Assembly: GCA_026004095.1 (NCBI GenBank)
Contig: BPIL01000004.1
Span: 62,001 to 126,000, forward strand
DNA: 64,000 nt
Origin: Meiothermus sp.
GTDB taxonomy: Bacteria; Deinococcota; Deinococci; Deinococcales; Thermaceae
Direction of reading: 5' to 3'
Each line of letters starts with the position of its first letter. The stretch's first letter is position 1. The position numbers and the translations under genes were made by a program. Shown one piece after another: positions 29,420 through 39,356 of this stretch. The notes under the pieces were generated by a model. The model worked only from the letters and a program-made list of their open reading frames with translations. It did no database searches and had not been told where the DNA came from.

Positions 29420-30267
29420 GGTGGGTGGAGTGTCCACGGGACTCCTGGCAGGGCTTTGCCCGGTTCATCCCGACCGAGGAAAAGGTGAGCTACCTGCTGG
29501 GGCTGCTCGAGGCCGGTTTTACGAACCTCGACCTCACCAGCTTTGTCTCGCCCAAGTGGGTGCCCCAGCACGCCGACGCCGAGGCGGTGCTGGCCGCCCT
29601 GCCCGCGCCGCAAGGGCGGGAGTACCTGGCTATCATCGGCAACCTGAAGGGCCTCGAGCGGGCCCGACAGGCCGCCCACCTCACCACGGTGGGCTACCCC
29701 TTTTCCATCTCCGAGACCTTCCAGCGCAAAAACCTCAACCTGGGGATTGAGGAGTCCTGGCCGGTGTTGCAACAGCTCCTGGCCGAGGCCCAAGGGCTCA
29801 GGTTTGTGGTCTACCTCTCGATGGCCTTTGGCAACCCCTACGGCGATGCCTGGACACCGGGCCTGACAGCGCAGTTCGTGCAGCGGCTAAAGCAACAACC
29901 TGGGCTTGCGGGCATCGTGCTGGCCGACACCTACGGGGTGGCCTCGGCCCAGACCATCGCCCAGACCCTGGAGGCCGTGGCCCAGGCCGGCGGGCTGGAT
30001 GAGCGCCTGGGGCTGCACCTGCACAGCCGCCCGGAGCACACCCTGGACAAGGTGCGGGTGGCCCTGGCGTCTGGGGTGGGCTGGCTCGAGGGGGCCCTGG
30101 GCGGGATTGGCGGCTGTCCGTTCGCCGGCGACGACCTGGTAGGCAACCTGGCCACCGAGCAGGTGCTGCCCTATCTGGCCCAGCAGGGCCGGGTCACCGG
30201 GGTTGACCTGCATCGGTTAGGGGAACTCTCCAGCCGGGCCCTTTTGCTTAGAACCCAGTACGCCTAG
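29416..30267 (+). CDS. Hydroxymethylglutaryl-CoA lyase family protein
   Basis: FARFIPTEEKVSYLLGLLEAGFTNLDLTSFVSPKWVPQHADAEAVL; LHLHSRPEHTLDKVRVAL; GIGGCPFAGDDLVGNLATE. Confidence 0.9.
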   Translation: MRWVECPRDSWQGFARFIPTEEKVSYLLGLLEAGFTNLDLTSFVSPKWVPQHADAEAVLAALPAPQGREYLAIIGNLKGLERARQAAHLTTVGYPFSISETFQRKNLNLGIEESWPVLQQLLAEAQGLRFVVYLSMAFGNPYGDAWTPGLTAQFVQRLKQQPGLAGIVLADTYGVASAQTIAQTLEAVAQAGGLDERLGLHLHSRPEHTLDKVRVALASGVGWLEGALGGIGGCPFAGDDLVGNLATEQVLPYLAQQGRVTGVDLHRLGELSSRALLLRTQYA

Positions 30268-30578
30268 CCCCGCCGCAGGCCCAGCAGCAAACCCGCCACA
30301 AAGGCCCCCCCAAAGGGCAGGTTGGTGGTGAGCACCCGAACCAAAGCATCCCAGGCGCTCTTAATCTGATCCTGTTGCAATAAAGGCTCCACGTCGCGCT
30401 GGATGCGCGTCCAGTCTACGTTGATGTAGCCCATCGAGGCCAGCACCTGCACCACCACAAAGATCAGGCCCAGGATGATAGCCACCCAGCGCCCCACGGT
30501 CTTGATGGCATAGCCTACGGCAAAACCTGCCAGCCCTCCAAAGGTAAGCTGGCCGATGTACGGTTGTATCAGTTCCAC
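30264..30578 (-). CDS. FUN14 domain-containing membrane protein
   Basis: 104 aa; IGQLTFGGLAGFAVGYAIKTVGRWVAIILGLIFVVVQVLASMGYINVDW. Confidence 0.8.
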   Translation of the reverse strand: MELIQPYIGQLTFGGLAGFAVGYAIKTVGRWVAIILGLIFVVVQVLASMGYINVDWTRIQRDVEPLLQQDQIKSAWDALVRVLTTNLPFGGAFVAGLLLGLRRG

Positions 30579-30614
30579 GTTTCTATTGTGCCACGCTCAG
30601 GCTGGACCGAAGGG

Positions 30615-31469
30615 TCAACCTTTTTTACGCATGGCCTCGAGCATATCCCACTGTTCTTTGGTCACCGCATCCAGCACGTTAAACTCCCCAGCGTTCCAGA
30701 CCGTCTCGCCCCCGTCGATGGTGATAACGTCGCCGGTGATAAAACCGGCATAGTCCGAGATTAGATACGCAGCCAGGTTGGCGAGTTCGATGTGCTGGCC
30801 CACCCGCCCCAGGGGAATCTTCTTCTCGAACATCCGGGCAATCTCTGGGGTGGGCATCAGGCGCGTCCAGGCCCCCTCGGTGGGGAAAGGCCCCGGCGCG
30901 ATGGCGTTGAGGCGGATGCCGTACTTGCCCCACTCTGCGGCCAGCGATTTGGTCAGGGCCACCACCCCGGCCTTGGCCGTGGCCGAGGGCACCACGTACC
31001 CCGAACCGGTCTGGGCGTAGGTGGTGGCGATGTTGAGCATGGTGCCTTTATGTCCTCTGGCAATCCAGCGCTTACCCACCTCGAGGGTGCAGTACACCGT
31101 ACCGTGCAGCACGATATTCAGAACCGCATCGAAGGCCCGGTAGGACAGCCGCTCGGTGGGCGATATAAAGTTGCCCGCCGCATTGTTGATCAGCACATCG
31201 ATCCGGCCAAAATGGGCCTCCACCGCATCTATCATGGCCCGCACCGCCTCGGGGTCGCGCACATCCACCGGTGTGGCGAAAACCTCCCCGCCGGTTTGCT
31301 GCATCATCTCCTGGGCGGCCTGGGCGATGGTCTCGGCCCGGCGGCTGGTGATGGCTACCCTGGCCCCCAGTTCTAGAAAACGCGTGCTCATCGAGCGGCC
31401 AAGGCCTGTACCGCCCCCTGTAACCAGCACCACCTTATCCTTCAGAAGCCCGGGCTCAAACATACACAC
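30615..31469 (-). CDS. SDR family oxidoreductase (dienoyl-CoA reductase-like)
   Basis: LVTGGGTGLGRSMSTRFLELGARVAITSRR; INNAAGNFISPTERLS; NAIAPGPFPTEGAW. Confidence 0.88.
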   Translation of the reverse strand: MCMFEPGLLKDKVVLVTGGGTGLGRSMSTRFLELGARVAITSRRAETIAQAAQEMMQQTGGEVFATPVDVRDPEAVRAMIDAVEAHFGRIDVLINNAAGNFISPTERLSYRAFDAVLNIVLHGTVYCTLEVGKRWIARGHKGTMLNIATTYAQTGSGYVVPSATAKAGVVALTKSLAAEWGKYGIRLNAIAPGPFPTEGAWTRLMPTPEIARMFEKKIPLGRVGQHIELANLAAYLISDYAGFITGDVITIDGGETVWNAGEFNVLDAVTKEQWDMLEAMRKKG

Positions 31470-31540
31470 CCCATCGGTTCAGAAAAAGAATCCGCTCCAT
31501 CGGCCCAATTTTTCTCACATAGGGCTCGCGCAGGCCGCTC

Positions 31541-32713
31541 TCAGGCTTGTGGGTAGACCTCGAACACCCCGGCAGCCCCCATCCCACCGCCAATGCACAT
31601 GGTCACCATACCCAGCCCGCCCCCACGCTTGCCCAGCTCGTGGATAAGCTGGGTGGTGAGCTTGGCTCCGGTCGCACCCAGGGGGTGGCCCAGCGCAATG
31701 GCCCCACCGTTGACGTTAACCTTTTCGGGATTCATTTGCAGCTCCCGCATCACCGCAAGCACCTGGGCTGCGAAAGCTTCGTTGAACTCGATGAGCTTGA
31801 GGTCGTCCAGGGTAATGCCGGCCTTCGCCAGGGCCTTGGGCACGGCCTTGATGGGGCCCACACCCATGATGTCTGGGTCTACCCCCCCCGTGGCAAAAGA
31901 GACAAACCGGGCCAGCGGCTTCAGGCCCAGCTCCCTGGCTTTGTCCGCGCTCATCAACAGTACAGCCGCGGCCCCGTCGGAGTAGGGGGAGGCGTTACCG
32001 GCGGTCACAGTACCCCCTTCTTTGAAGGCGGGCTTGAGCTTGGCGAGGCGCTCGAGGCTGGTATCGGCACGGGGAAGCTCGTCTTTAGCAAACAACACTT
32101 CCTCTACCTGTTTTTTGCTCCCTTTCCAGTGCACCTTTTTGACCGGGATGGGCACAATTTGCTCGTCGAAAGCACCCCGAGCCTGGGCTTCCAGGGCTTT
32201 CTGGTGGCTCCGCAGGGCCCAGGCGTCCTGGTCGGCGCGGCTAATGCCCCAGCGCTCGGCCACCCGCTCGGCGGTGAAACCCATGCCGATATAGGCCTCG
32301 GTCAGTTCGGGGTGGAGCTGGGTATGGTAGCCCGACATCGGCACCTGGCTCATCATCTCCACACCCCCAGCCAGCACCACCTCGTTCATGCCCGAGATAA
32401 TAGCCTGGGCCGCATAGGCCACGCTCTGCAGGCCCGAGGAACAGAACCTGTTGATGGTTGCAGCCGAAACCTCTACGGGGAAGCCAGCCCGCAGCATGGA
32501 GAGCCGGGCCACGTTCAGGCCCTGGCTGGCCTCGGGCATCGCGCACCCCCACTGAATGTCTTCGATGAGGGCGGGGTCTACACCGACCCTGTTCACTGCT
32601 GCTTTCATCACCTCGGCCGAGAGGTCGATGGGGTGTACGCTAGCCAAAGAACCATCGCTTTTGCCGCGCGCAACGGCGCTGCGAACCGCACTGACGATAA
32701 CCGCTTCCTTCAT
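31541..32713 (-). CDS. Thiolase family acetyl-CoA acyltransferase
   Basis: [63 protein letters not shown]. Confidence 0.95.
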   Translation of the reverse strand: MKEAVIVSAVRSAVARGKSDGSLASVHPIDLSAEVMKAAVNRVGVDPALIEDIQWGCAMPEASQGLNVARLSMLRAGFPVEVSAATINRFCSSGLQSVAYAAQAIISGMNEVVLAGGVEMMSQVPMSGYHTQLHPELTEAYIGMGFTAERVAERWGISRADQDAWALRSHQKALEAQARGAFDEQIVPIPVKKVHWKGSKKQVEEVLFAKDELPRADTSLERLAKLKPAFKEGGTVTAGNASPYSDGAAAVLLMSADKARELGLKPLARFVSFATGGVDPDIMGVGPIKAVPKALAKAGITLDDLKLIEFNEAFAAQVLAVMRELQMNPEKVNVNGGAIALGHPLGATGAKLTTQLIHELGKRGGGLGMVTMCIGGGMGAAGVFEVYPQA

Positions 32714-32840
32714 GGCTGCTCCTTAAAAGTTATACTGAGTCAAAGTTTATGGCAAAGCGCTTCCGGCTTCAAGTCTGCCCAACCATCCAGTGGGTTCGGC
32801 GCAAATGGCCCCGTGCCTCCAAACGCGTTAGGATATCTGC

Positions 32841-33347
32841 GTGGCAGAGAAGCCTTCTACTTGGTCACAACTGCTCGTGGGTTACGGCGAAGACGCGCAC
32901 CGCCTGGGCGAAGGGCGCGAGCTCTGGCTGGGAGGTGTTCGCATCGGGAGCGACCGGGGCGCCATAGCGCATTCCGACGGGGATGTTCTACTGCACGCCC
33001 TTTCCGATGCCCTGCTCTCGGCCTTTGCGCTGGGTGATATCGGCAGCCACTTCCCCGACCACGACCCCAGGTGGAAGGGCCTGGAAAGCCGGGTGATCCT
33101 CGAGGTGGTCTTGCAAAAGGTGCGCGAGAGCGGCTACCGGCTCAGCCAGCTTTCGGCGGTGGTGACGCTCGACCGGCCCAAGCTGGGGCCGCACCGCACG
33201 GAGATCCAGCAACACCTGGCCCTGCTGACCGGTCTACCCGAAAAGCGGGTGGGCCTCACCTTCAAAACCTCCGAGGGGCTGGCCCCCGACCACATCCAGT
33301 GCCGGGTGGTGGTCTACCTCGAGCCCCTCCCGGAAAAACAAAGCTAG
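32841..33347 (+). CDS. ispF: 2-C-methyl-D-erythritol 2,4-cyclodiphosphate synthase
   Basis: [62 protein letters not shown]. Confidence 0.96.
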   Translation: MAEKPSTWSQLLVGYGEDAHRLGEGRELWLGGVRIGSDRGAIAHSDGDVLLHALSDALLSAFALGDIGSHFPDHDPRWKGLESRVILEVVLQKVRESGYRLSQLSAVVTLDRPKLGPHRTEIQQHLALLTGLPEKRVGLTFKTSEGLAPDHIQCRVVVYLEPLPEKQS

Positions 33348-33355
33348 CCTTCTTT

Positions 33356-33973
33356 ATGCAGCACTGGCAGTTGCTCGATGTTCTTTCCTGGGCCGGCCTC
33401 CTGGCTTTTGGGGTCTCGGGCGCACTGGTGGCGGTGCAAAAACGCTTTGATCTGGTGGGCATTATCGTGCTGACCGGGGTTACCGCTATTGGCGGGGGGG
33501 CCATCCGGGATGTGCTGGTGGGCTCCCTGCCCGCCGGCTCGCTTCGCAATGAGGCGGTGCTGTGGCTGGTGTTTCTGGTGGCCCTGGCGGTGTGGCGCTT
33601 CAACCAGCGGCTGGGCCGGCTCGAGCGCCCCATCTACTACCTCGATACCATCGGCCTGGGGCTGTTTGCTGCGCTGGGGGCCGAGCGGGCTCTGGCATTT
33701 GGTCTGGGGTTTTGGGGCTGCGTGTTCGTGGGTACGGTCTCAGGGGTGGGGGGTGGGGTTCTGCGCGATGTGCTGGCTGGAGAGATTCCCGGCATCTTTT
33801 ATCGCAACCGCGATCTCTATGCCTCGGCGGCCAGCGGCGGGGCTGCGGTGGTGTTTTTGATTTACACGTTCTTACCCTCCTACGCGGCCCTGGCGGTGAT
33901 CCTGGGGGCCCTGGTCACCATTGGGCTGCGGCTCTCGAGCCGCTGGCTTGGCCTGCGCCTTCCCACCCCGTGA
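33356..33973 (+). CDS. Trimeric intracellular cation channel (TRIC/UPF0126) family protein
   Basis: AFGVSGALVAVQKRFDLVGIIVLTGVTAIGGGAIRDVLVG; GVGGGVLRDVLAGEIPGIF. Confidence 0.9.
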   Translation: MQHWQLLDVLSWAGLLAFGVSGALVAVQKRFDLVGIIVLTGVTAIGGGAIRDVLVGSLPAGSLRNEAVLWLVFLVALAVWRFNQRLGRLERPIYYLDTIGLGLFAALGAERALAFGLGFWGCVFVGTVSGVGGGVLRDVLAGEIPGIFYRNRDLYASAASGGAAVVFLIYTFLPSYAALAVILGALVTIGLRLSSRWLGLRLPTP

Positions 33974-33989
33974 GCAAGGTCATGTCTGC

Positions 33990-34018
33990 TTGCTTTAGCT
34001 CCCCCGGGGTGCTAGGCT
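33990..34018 (+). promoter_or_regulatory. Predicted promoter of mgtE
   Basis: TTGCTT-17 nt-TAGGCT. Confidence 0.45.
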
Positions 34019-34085
34019 ACTTTAGGCTTTGCCCAGCAGGAGACGCTCGGGTTTACCTGCAGGTGGCAAGCACATAGGAGGCACC

Positions 34086-34142
34086 GTGGAAGATCACAGT
34101 TCTAGTCGAAGATTTTACCCGGTGTGCTCCCACACCGAGTAA
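34086..34142 (+). CDS. Putative 18-aa leader peptide MEDHSSSRRFYPVCSHTE upstream of mgtE
   Basis: AGGAGG Shine-Dalgarno at 34076-34081, 4 nt spacer, GTG start, TAA stop; overlaps a long hairpin. Confidence 0.4.
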   Translation: MEDHSSSRRFYPVCSHTE

Positions 34143-34217
34143 TCCTCGACAAACCGTGTACCCTGCGGAGCTTCCTTCCAAGATTCGGCTTTGGCCGAAA
34201 ACCGAAGGAGGCCGCAT

Positions 34218-35582
34218 ATGTACGATGCTGAAACCCTGGTTGGGCTCGAGGCCCTCAAAAACGCCCTGCGAGAGAGCGATGCTTTCAAGGTCAAGGCAGC
34301 CCTGGAGGAGCTATACCCGGCCCAGATTCTGGAGCACTGGTCGGAGTTTGCCCCCGAACACCGCTTACCCATCCTGACCCTGCTCTCCCCGACCGAGGCA
34401 GCGGAGGTCTTCAGCCACCTCGAGGAAGCCGAGCAGGCTGAACTGCTCGAGGCCCTGCCCCCCTGGCGAGTTAAGGAGCTGCTGGAGGAGCTGTCGCTGG
34501 ACGACCTGGCCGACGCCATCAACGCGGTCGAGGAGGAAAACAGCCCCGAGGCCGCCGAAGCCCTTTTACGCCAGCTCGACCCCGAGACCCGGGCCGAAGT
34601 AGAGGAGCTGGCCGAGTACGACGAGGACGAGGCCGGCGGCATCATGACCTCGGAGTACATCGCGGTGCGGGACTCCATGCGGGTGGAAGAGGTGTTCCGC
34701 TTCTTGAGGCGTGAGGCCCCCGACGCGGAGCAAATTTACGTGATTTACGTGGTGGACGCCGAGGAGCACCTGCAAGGGGTGCTCACTTTACGCGACCTGA
34801 TCGTGGCCGATCCCAAGACCCGCGTCGCGGAGATCATGAACCCCGACGTGATTTACGTGCGCGACGATACCGACCAGGAAGAGGTGGCCCGGCTGATGGC
34901 CGACTACAACTTCACCGTGCTGCCGGTGGTGGACGAGGATAAAAAACTGGTCGGGATTGTGACCATCGACGATGTGGTGGATGTCATCGAGGAGGAGGCC
35001 ACCGAGGATATCTACCGCCTGGGTGCGGTGGAGTCGCCCGAGCTGGTGTACAGCAAGTCGAGCGTTTTAAAGCTGTGGAGCGCCCGGGTGCGCTGGCTGA
35101 TTATTTTGATCATCACCGGCAGCATCACCAGCACCATTCTGCAGGGCTTTGAGTCGGTGCTCGAGGCCGTCACGGCGCTGGCTTTTTACGTACCGGTGCT
35201 GGTGGGCACCGGGGGTAACACCGGCAACCAGTCCAGCACCCTGATCGTGCGGGCGCTTGCCACCCGCGATGTGGCCCTGGGCGACTGGCTTCGCATCATG
35301 CGCAAAGAACTGGGGGTGGGTATGCTCCTGGGCCTGACCCTGGCCTGCCTGCTCAGCATCAAGGTGCTGATCGATGGGCAGGTACAGTTGCTGTGGGTGG
35401 TGGGCATCTCGCTGGGCCTGGTGGTGCTGCTGGCCAACGTGGTGGGGGCCATGCTGCCCCTGCTGCTGCGCCGGCTGAAGCTCGACCCAGCCCTGATTTC
35501 CAACCCATTGATCGCTACCGTCACCGACGTTACCGGCTTGGTGGTGTACCTGACCGTGGCCCGCTGGCTATTGAACCTATGA
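34218..35582 (+). CDS. mgtE: Magnesium transporter
   Basis: MgtE N-domain, CBS domains (AGGIMTSEYIAV; VVDEDKKLVGIVTIDDVVDVIEEEATEDIYRLGAVE) and TM domain PVLVGTGGNTGNQSSTLIVRALA; SD AGGAGG before ATG. Confidence 0.95.
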   Translation: MYDAETLVGLEALKNALRESDAFKVKAALEELYPAQILEHWSEFAPEHRLPILTLLSPTEAAEVFSHLEEAEQAELLEALPPWRVKELLEELSLDDLADAINAVEEENSPEAAEALLRQLDPETRAEVEELAEYDEDEAGGIMTSEYIAVRDSMRVEEVFRFLRREAPDAEQIYVIYVVDAEEHLQGVLTLRDLIVADPKTRVAEIMNPDVIYVRDDTDQEEVARLMADYNFTVLPVVDEDKKLVGIVTIDDVVDVIEEEATEDIYRLGAVESPELVYSKSSVLKLWSARVRWLIILIITGSITSTILQGFESVLEAVTALAFYVPVLVGTGGNTGNQSSTLIVRALATRDVALGDWLRIMRKELGVGMLLGLTLACLLSIKVLIDGQVQLLWVVGISLGLVVLLANVVGAMLPLLLRRLKLDPALISNPLIATVTDVTGLVVYLTVARWLLNL

Positions 35583-35866
35583 TATGCATTCTGGCCGCGT
35601 CGTTCGCCCTGGCAAGGCTAAACGGTGCCACCGGAATACACTCCAGCTCTCTTTAATCAGCTCGCACCCTTCACCTTCAGGCAAGGAATTTCGAGTATGT
35701 TCGGTTTAAACCCCGTCGTTTCTATCACAGACCGCCGCCCACCTCGCGGCAAAACCTGGTGGAAGCATAAAATAACCAAAAACCGACAAAGATACTTGAT
35801 TTATATTCTATAGCTTGCTAGCTTTGGGGGTGCACGGCCGCATAGCGGCCTGCGTCCGCTGCGCCC

Positions 35867-37438
35867 ATGGTCTACAGTCTGTCCAAACCCATCCCCAAAC
35901 CCTTGCTGGCGGTGGCCCTGCTGGTCGGCGCGGCGGTGCTGTTGCCGCTTTTTTACCTGGTACTGCGGGCAGCCCAGGCCGAACCCCAGCAGCTTGCCGA
36001 GATCGTGTTGCGGGAGCGCAACCTGCAACTCCTGGTCAACACCCTGGCGCTGCTGGTAGGGGTGATCGCCTTTACCACCGTGCTGGCCCTGCCGCTGGCC
36101 TGGATCACCAGCCGCACCGATCTCTGGGGTAAGCGCTTCTGGACGGTTTTGTTGGTTCTGCCGCTGGCGGTGCCGGGGTACGTGGGGGTGTTTGGTTTCT
36201 TCGGGGCCACCGGGGCCAGCGGCTGGCTCGAGCACCTCCTGGGCTTTCCCTGGCCCCGGCCCACCGGCTACCTGGGGGCCCTGGGGGTGCTGACCCTTTT
36301 TACCTACCCCTATCTGTTTTTGAATCTGCGGGCGGCCCTCCTGGGGCTGGACGCGGGCCTCGAGGAGTCGGCCCGCAGCCTGGGCTACAGGGGCCTCGAG
36401 GTCTTCTGGCGGGTGGTGCTGCCCCAGCTCAGGCCCGCCCTGTTTGCCGGCTGGCTCCTGATTGGCTTACACGTGCTGGGCGACTTTGGGGTGGTCAGCC
36501 TGGTGCGCTTTGAGACCTTCAGTTACGCCATTTACCTGCAGTACTCGGCCTCCTTTGACCGGGTGTATGCGGCCTGGCTCTCGCTGATGCTAATTCTGCT
36601 CACCGGGAGCCTGCTCTGGCTCGAGGCCCGCCTGCTCAAAAACCTCTCCCTGAGCCGGGTGGGGCTGGGCAGCGCCCGCAAACCCCAACCGGTGCGCCTG
36701 GGGGTCTGGCGGCTGCCTGCGCTGGGCCTGATGGCGGCGCCCATCGTGGGGGCCCTGGTGGTGCCGCTCACCTCCATCGGGTACTGGCTGGCCCAGTACC
36801 CCAGCAGCCCCCACACCCGCAGTTTTGAGGCCGTTCTGGAAGCCCTGCGCAACTCGGTGCAGGCCGCGGCTCCAGCCGCGTTTTTGGCGGCCCTGCTGGC
36901 GCTGCCGCTGGCCTACCTAGGGGTGCGCTACCCCAGCCGGCTCTCGAGGCTCCTGGAGCGCGCCGCCTACATCGGCTACGCCACCCCCCCGCTGGCTTTT
37001 GCCCTGGCCCTGATCTTCTTCAGCCTGCGCGGGGTGCCCTTTCTGTACCAGACCCTGGCCTTGCTGATACTGGCCTATGCGCTGCACTTCCTGGCCGAGG
37101 CCATCGGCCCCATCCGCAGCGCGCTCTACCAGGCCCCGCCCCGGCTCGAGGAGGCCGCCCGCAGCCTGGGCTACAACCCCTTGCAGGCCTTCCTCAAAGC
37201 CACCTTTCCCCTGCTACGGCGGGGCCTGCTAGCCAGCATGGCCCTGGTCTTTCTGTCGGCGGTCAAGGAACTGCCCCTTACCTTCCTGCTAGCCCCGGTG
37301 GGCTACTCCACCCTTTCGACCCGCATCTGGGGCTACACTTCAGAAGCGATGTTTGCAGAGGCCGCCCCCTACGCTCTGCTGATCGTGCTGTTCTCGGCGG
37401 GATTGGTGGGCCTGCTGCTCTCCCAGGAACGACGATGA
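35867..37438 (+). CDS. Iron/thiamine-type ABC transporter permease (two fused permease halves)
   Basis: 523 aa with two EAA-like loops EESARSLGYRGLEVFWRVVLPQLRPAL and EEAARSLGYNPLQAFLKATFPLLRRGL. Confidence 0.92.
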   Translation: MVYSLSKPIPKPLLAVALLVGAAVLLPLFYLVLRAAQAEPQQLAEIVLRERNLQLLVNTLALLVGVIAFTTVLALPLAWITSRTDLWGKRFWTVLLVLPLAVPGYVGVFGFFGATGASGWLEHLLGFPWPRPTGYLGALGVLTLFTYPYLFLNLRAALLGLDAGLEESARSLGYRGLEVFWRVVLPQLRPALFAGWLLIGLHVLGDFGVVSLVRFETFSYAIYLQYSASFDRVYAAWLSLMLILLTGSLLWLEARLLKNLSLSRVGLGSARKPQPVRLGVWRLPALGLMAAPIVGALVVPLTSIGYWLAQYPSSPHTRSFEAVLEALRNSVQAAAPAAFLAALLALPLAYLGVRYPSRLSRLLERAAYIGYATPPLAFALALIFFSLRGVPFLYQTLALLILAYALHFLAEAIGPIRSALYQAPPRLEEAARSLGYNPLQAFLKATFPLLRRGLLASMALVFLSAVKELPLTFLLAPVGYSTLSTRIWGYTSEAMFAEAAPYALLIVLFSAGLVGLLLSQERR

Positions 37439-38526
37439 ACACCCAACACGCCGAACGCCCCACCACCCCTACCCAGGCCCACGCCCCCATCCTGCGGGTG
37501 CAGGGCCTGACCAAACGCTTCCACCCCGGCTTTCCCCCCGTAGTAGAGAACGTGGGTTTTACGGTGGAACAGGGCGAGGTGTTCGCCCTGCTGGGCCCTT
37601 CGGGCTGCGGCAAGACCACCACCCTGCGGCTCATCGCCGGTTTCGAGCAGCCGGAAAGCGGCCAGATCTGGCTGGAAGGACGGGAAATTACCAGACTGCC
37701 CGCAGAAGAACGGGGTATCGGCTTTGTGTTTCAGGACTACGCCCTGTTTCCGCACCTGAGCGTGTTTGAGAACGTGGCCTTTGGTCTGCGCCGCCTGCGG
37801 GGTAAAGCGCGGCAGGCCCGCGTCCTGGAGGTGCTGGGTCTGGTGGGCCTAACCGTCTTCAAGGATCGCAAGCCCGGTGAGCTTTCCGGGGGCCAGCAGC
37901 AGCGCGTGGCCCTGGCCCGGGCCATTGCCCCCGGCCCCAAGCTGGTGCTGCTCGACGAGCCCTTCAGCAGCCTGGACGCCGCCCTGCGCCAATCCACCCG
38001 CGACGAGGTGCGCGCACTCCTGAAGCAGGCGGGCATCGGGGCCATCCTGGTTACCCACGACCAGGAGGAGGCCCTTTCCTTCGCCGACCGGCTGGCGGTT
38101 ATGCGCAGCGGGCAGCTCGAGCAGGTCGGCACCCCCGAGGAGGTCTACCACCACCCCCGCACCCCCTTCGTAGCCCAGTTTCTAGGCCGCACCAACCTGA
38201 TTCCGGGCGAAGCCCGGGGCCTCGAGGCCGAGACCCCGCTGGGGCGCCTGCTGCTCGCGGAGGAGGCCCAGGGCGCGGTGCTGCTCTCCCTACGGCCCGA
38301 GGGGTTGGGCCTGGCCATGCCGTTGGGGCATCTGGGCATCGATGGCAAGCAGCTCGAGGGCATTGTGCTGGCTCGAGAGTTCAAAGGCCACGACATGACC
38401 TACCGCGTCCAGCTCGGCAGCCGCGAGCTAATCGTGCAGGAAAGCCCCGAAAGCCCCTTCCGCCCCGGCGATAAGGTGCGGGTGCTGGTGCGGGCCAAGG
38501 CCGTGGTGGTGGGGCGGGGCCGCTAG
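37435..38526 (+). CDS. ABC transporter ATP-binding protein (FbpC-like)
   Basis: Walker A GPSGCGKTTTLRLIAGFEQPESG; LSGGQQQRVALARAI; LLDEPFSSLDAALR. Confidence 0.95.
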   Translation: MNTQHAERPTTPTQAHAPILRVQGLTKRFHPGFPPVVENVGFTVEQGEVFALLGPSGCGKTTTLRLIAGFEQPESGQIWLEGREITRLPAEERGIGFVFQDYALFPHLSVFENVAFGLRRLRGKARQARVLEVLGLVGLTVFKDRKPGELSGGQQQRVALARAIAPGPKLVLLDEPFSSLDAALRQSTRDEVRALLKQAGIGAILVTHDQEEALSFADRLAVMRSGQLEQVGTPEEVYHHPRTPFVAQFLGRTNLIPGEARGLEAETPLGRLLLAEEAQGAVLLSLRPEGLGLAMPLGHLGIDGKQLEGIVLAREFKGHDMTYRVQLGSRELIVQESPESPFRPGDKVRVLVRAKAVVVGRGR

Positions 38527-38564
38527 AACTTCCCTTAGGCGTTGCCGATACAATATCAATCGCC

Positions 38565-39356
38565 TTGGAAGACCTCGAGCTATCCACATCAACCAACCTG
38601 AGACGCATACTGCTTACCCTCGAGTACGACGGCAGCGGCTTCGCCGGCCTGCAAACCCAGGCCCAGGGCGAACGCACGGTGCAGCAGGAACTCGAGGCCG
38701 CCCTCAGCAAAATTCCCGGTGCAAGGCCCAAAATCTGGCCCTGTGGCCGCACCGATGCCGGTGTGCACGCCCTGGCCATGCCGGTGCATTACGACACCCT
38801 GGACAACATCCCCACCGAAAAAATCCCCCACGCCCTCAATACCCTCCTGCCCCCCGATATCCGGGCCCTTGCCGCAGAGGAAGTCCCAACCGATTTTCAC
38901 GCCCGCAAAAGCTGCCACTGGCGCGAGTACCGCTACCGCATCCTGCAGCGCCGCATGCCCCCCGCCCTGGACCGTCACCGGGTCTGGTGGATTCCACACT
39001 CGCTCAACCTGATTCCCATGCGACATGCGCTGGAATACCTGGTGGGCACCCACGACTTCCGGGCTTTCGCCGTGAAGGAGGAGCGCTCTACAGTACGCGA
39101 AATCTACCGCGCCCACCTCGAGGTCTGGCCCACCGAAGGCGGACGTGAAATCTGGCTCGAGTTTGTAGGTTCGGGCTTTTTGCGCGGCCAGGTGCGCAGC
39201 ATGGTGGGCACCCTGGTAGAGATTGGGCTGGGCAAACGGGACTCGAGCAGCATCCAGGCCCTGCTCGCAAACGGCACACGCAAGGACGCTGGCCCCACCG
39301 CCCCCGCCCAGGGCCTGTATTTCGTGCGGGCCGGCTACCAGCCCTACCGCCAGTAG
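38565..39356 (+). CDS. truA: tRNA pseudouridine(38-40) synthase TruA
   Basis: LTLEYDGSGFAGLQTQAQGERTVQQELEAALSKI; CGRTDAGVHALAM; FLRGQVRSMVGTLVEIGLGK; TTG start uncertain. Confidence 0.95.
   Translation: MEDLELSTSTNLRRILLTLEYDGSGFAGLQTQAQGERTVQQELEAALSKIPGARPKIWPCGRTDAGVHALAMPVHYDTLDNIPTEKIPHALNTLLPPDIRALAAEEVPTDFHARKSCHWREYRYRILQRRMPPALDRHRVWWIPHSLNLIPMRHALEYLVGTHDFRAFAVKEERSTVREIYRAHLEVWPTEGGREIWLEFVGSGFLRGQVRSMVGTLVEIGLGKRDSSSIQALLANGTRKDAGPTAPAQGLYFVRAGYQPYRQ

Noticed and set aside
33975-34217. M-box (ykoK) Mg2+ riboswitch upstream of mgtE
   Set aside because: I could not align the conserved M-box core by eye; kept as an unassigned structured leader. An Infernal scan would decide
35617-35813. 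62-aa ORF between mgtE and the ABC permease
   Set aside because: No SD, no recognisable family, overlaps AT-rich promoter DNA; not called as a gene
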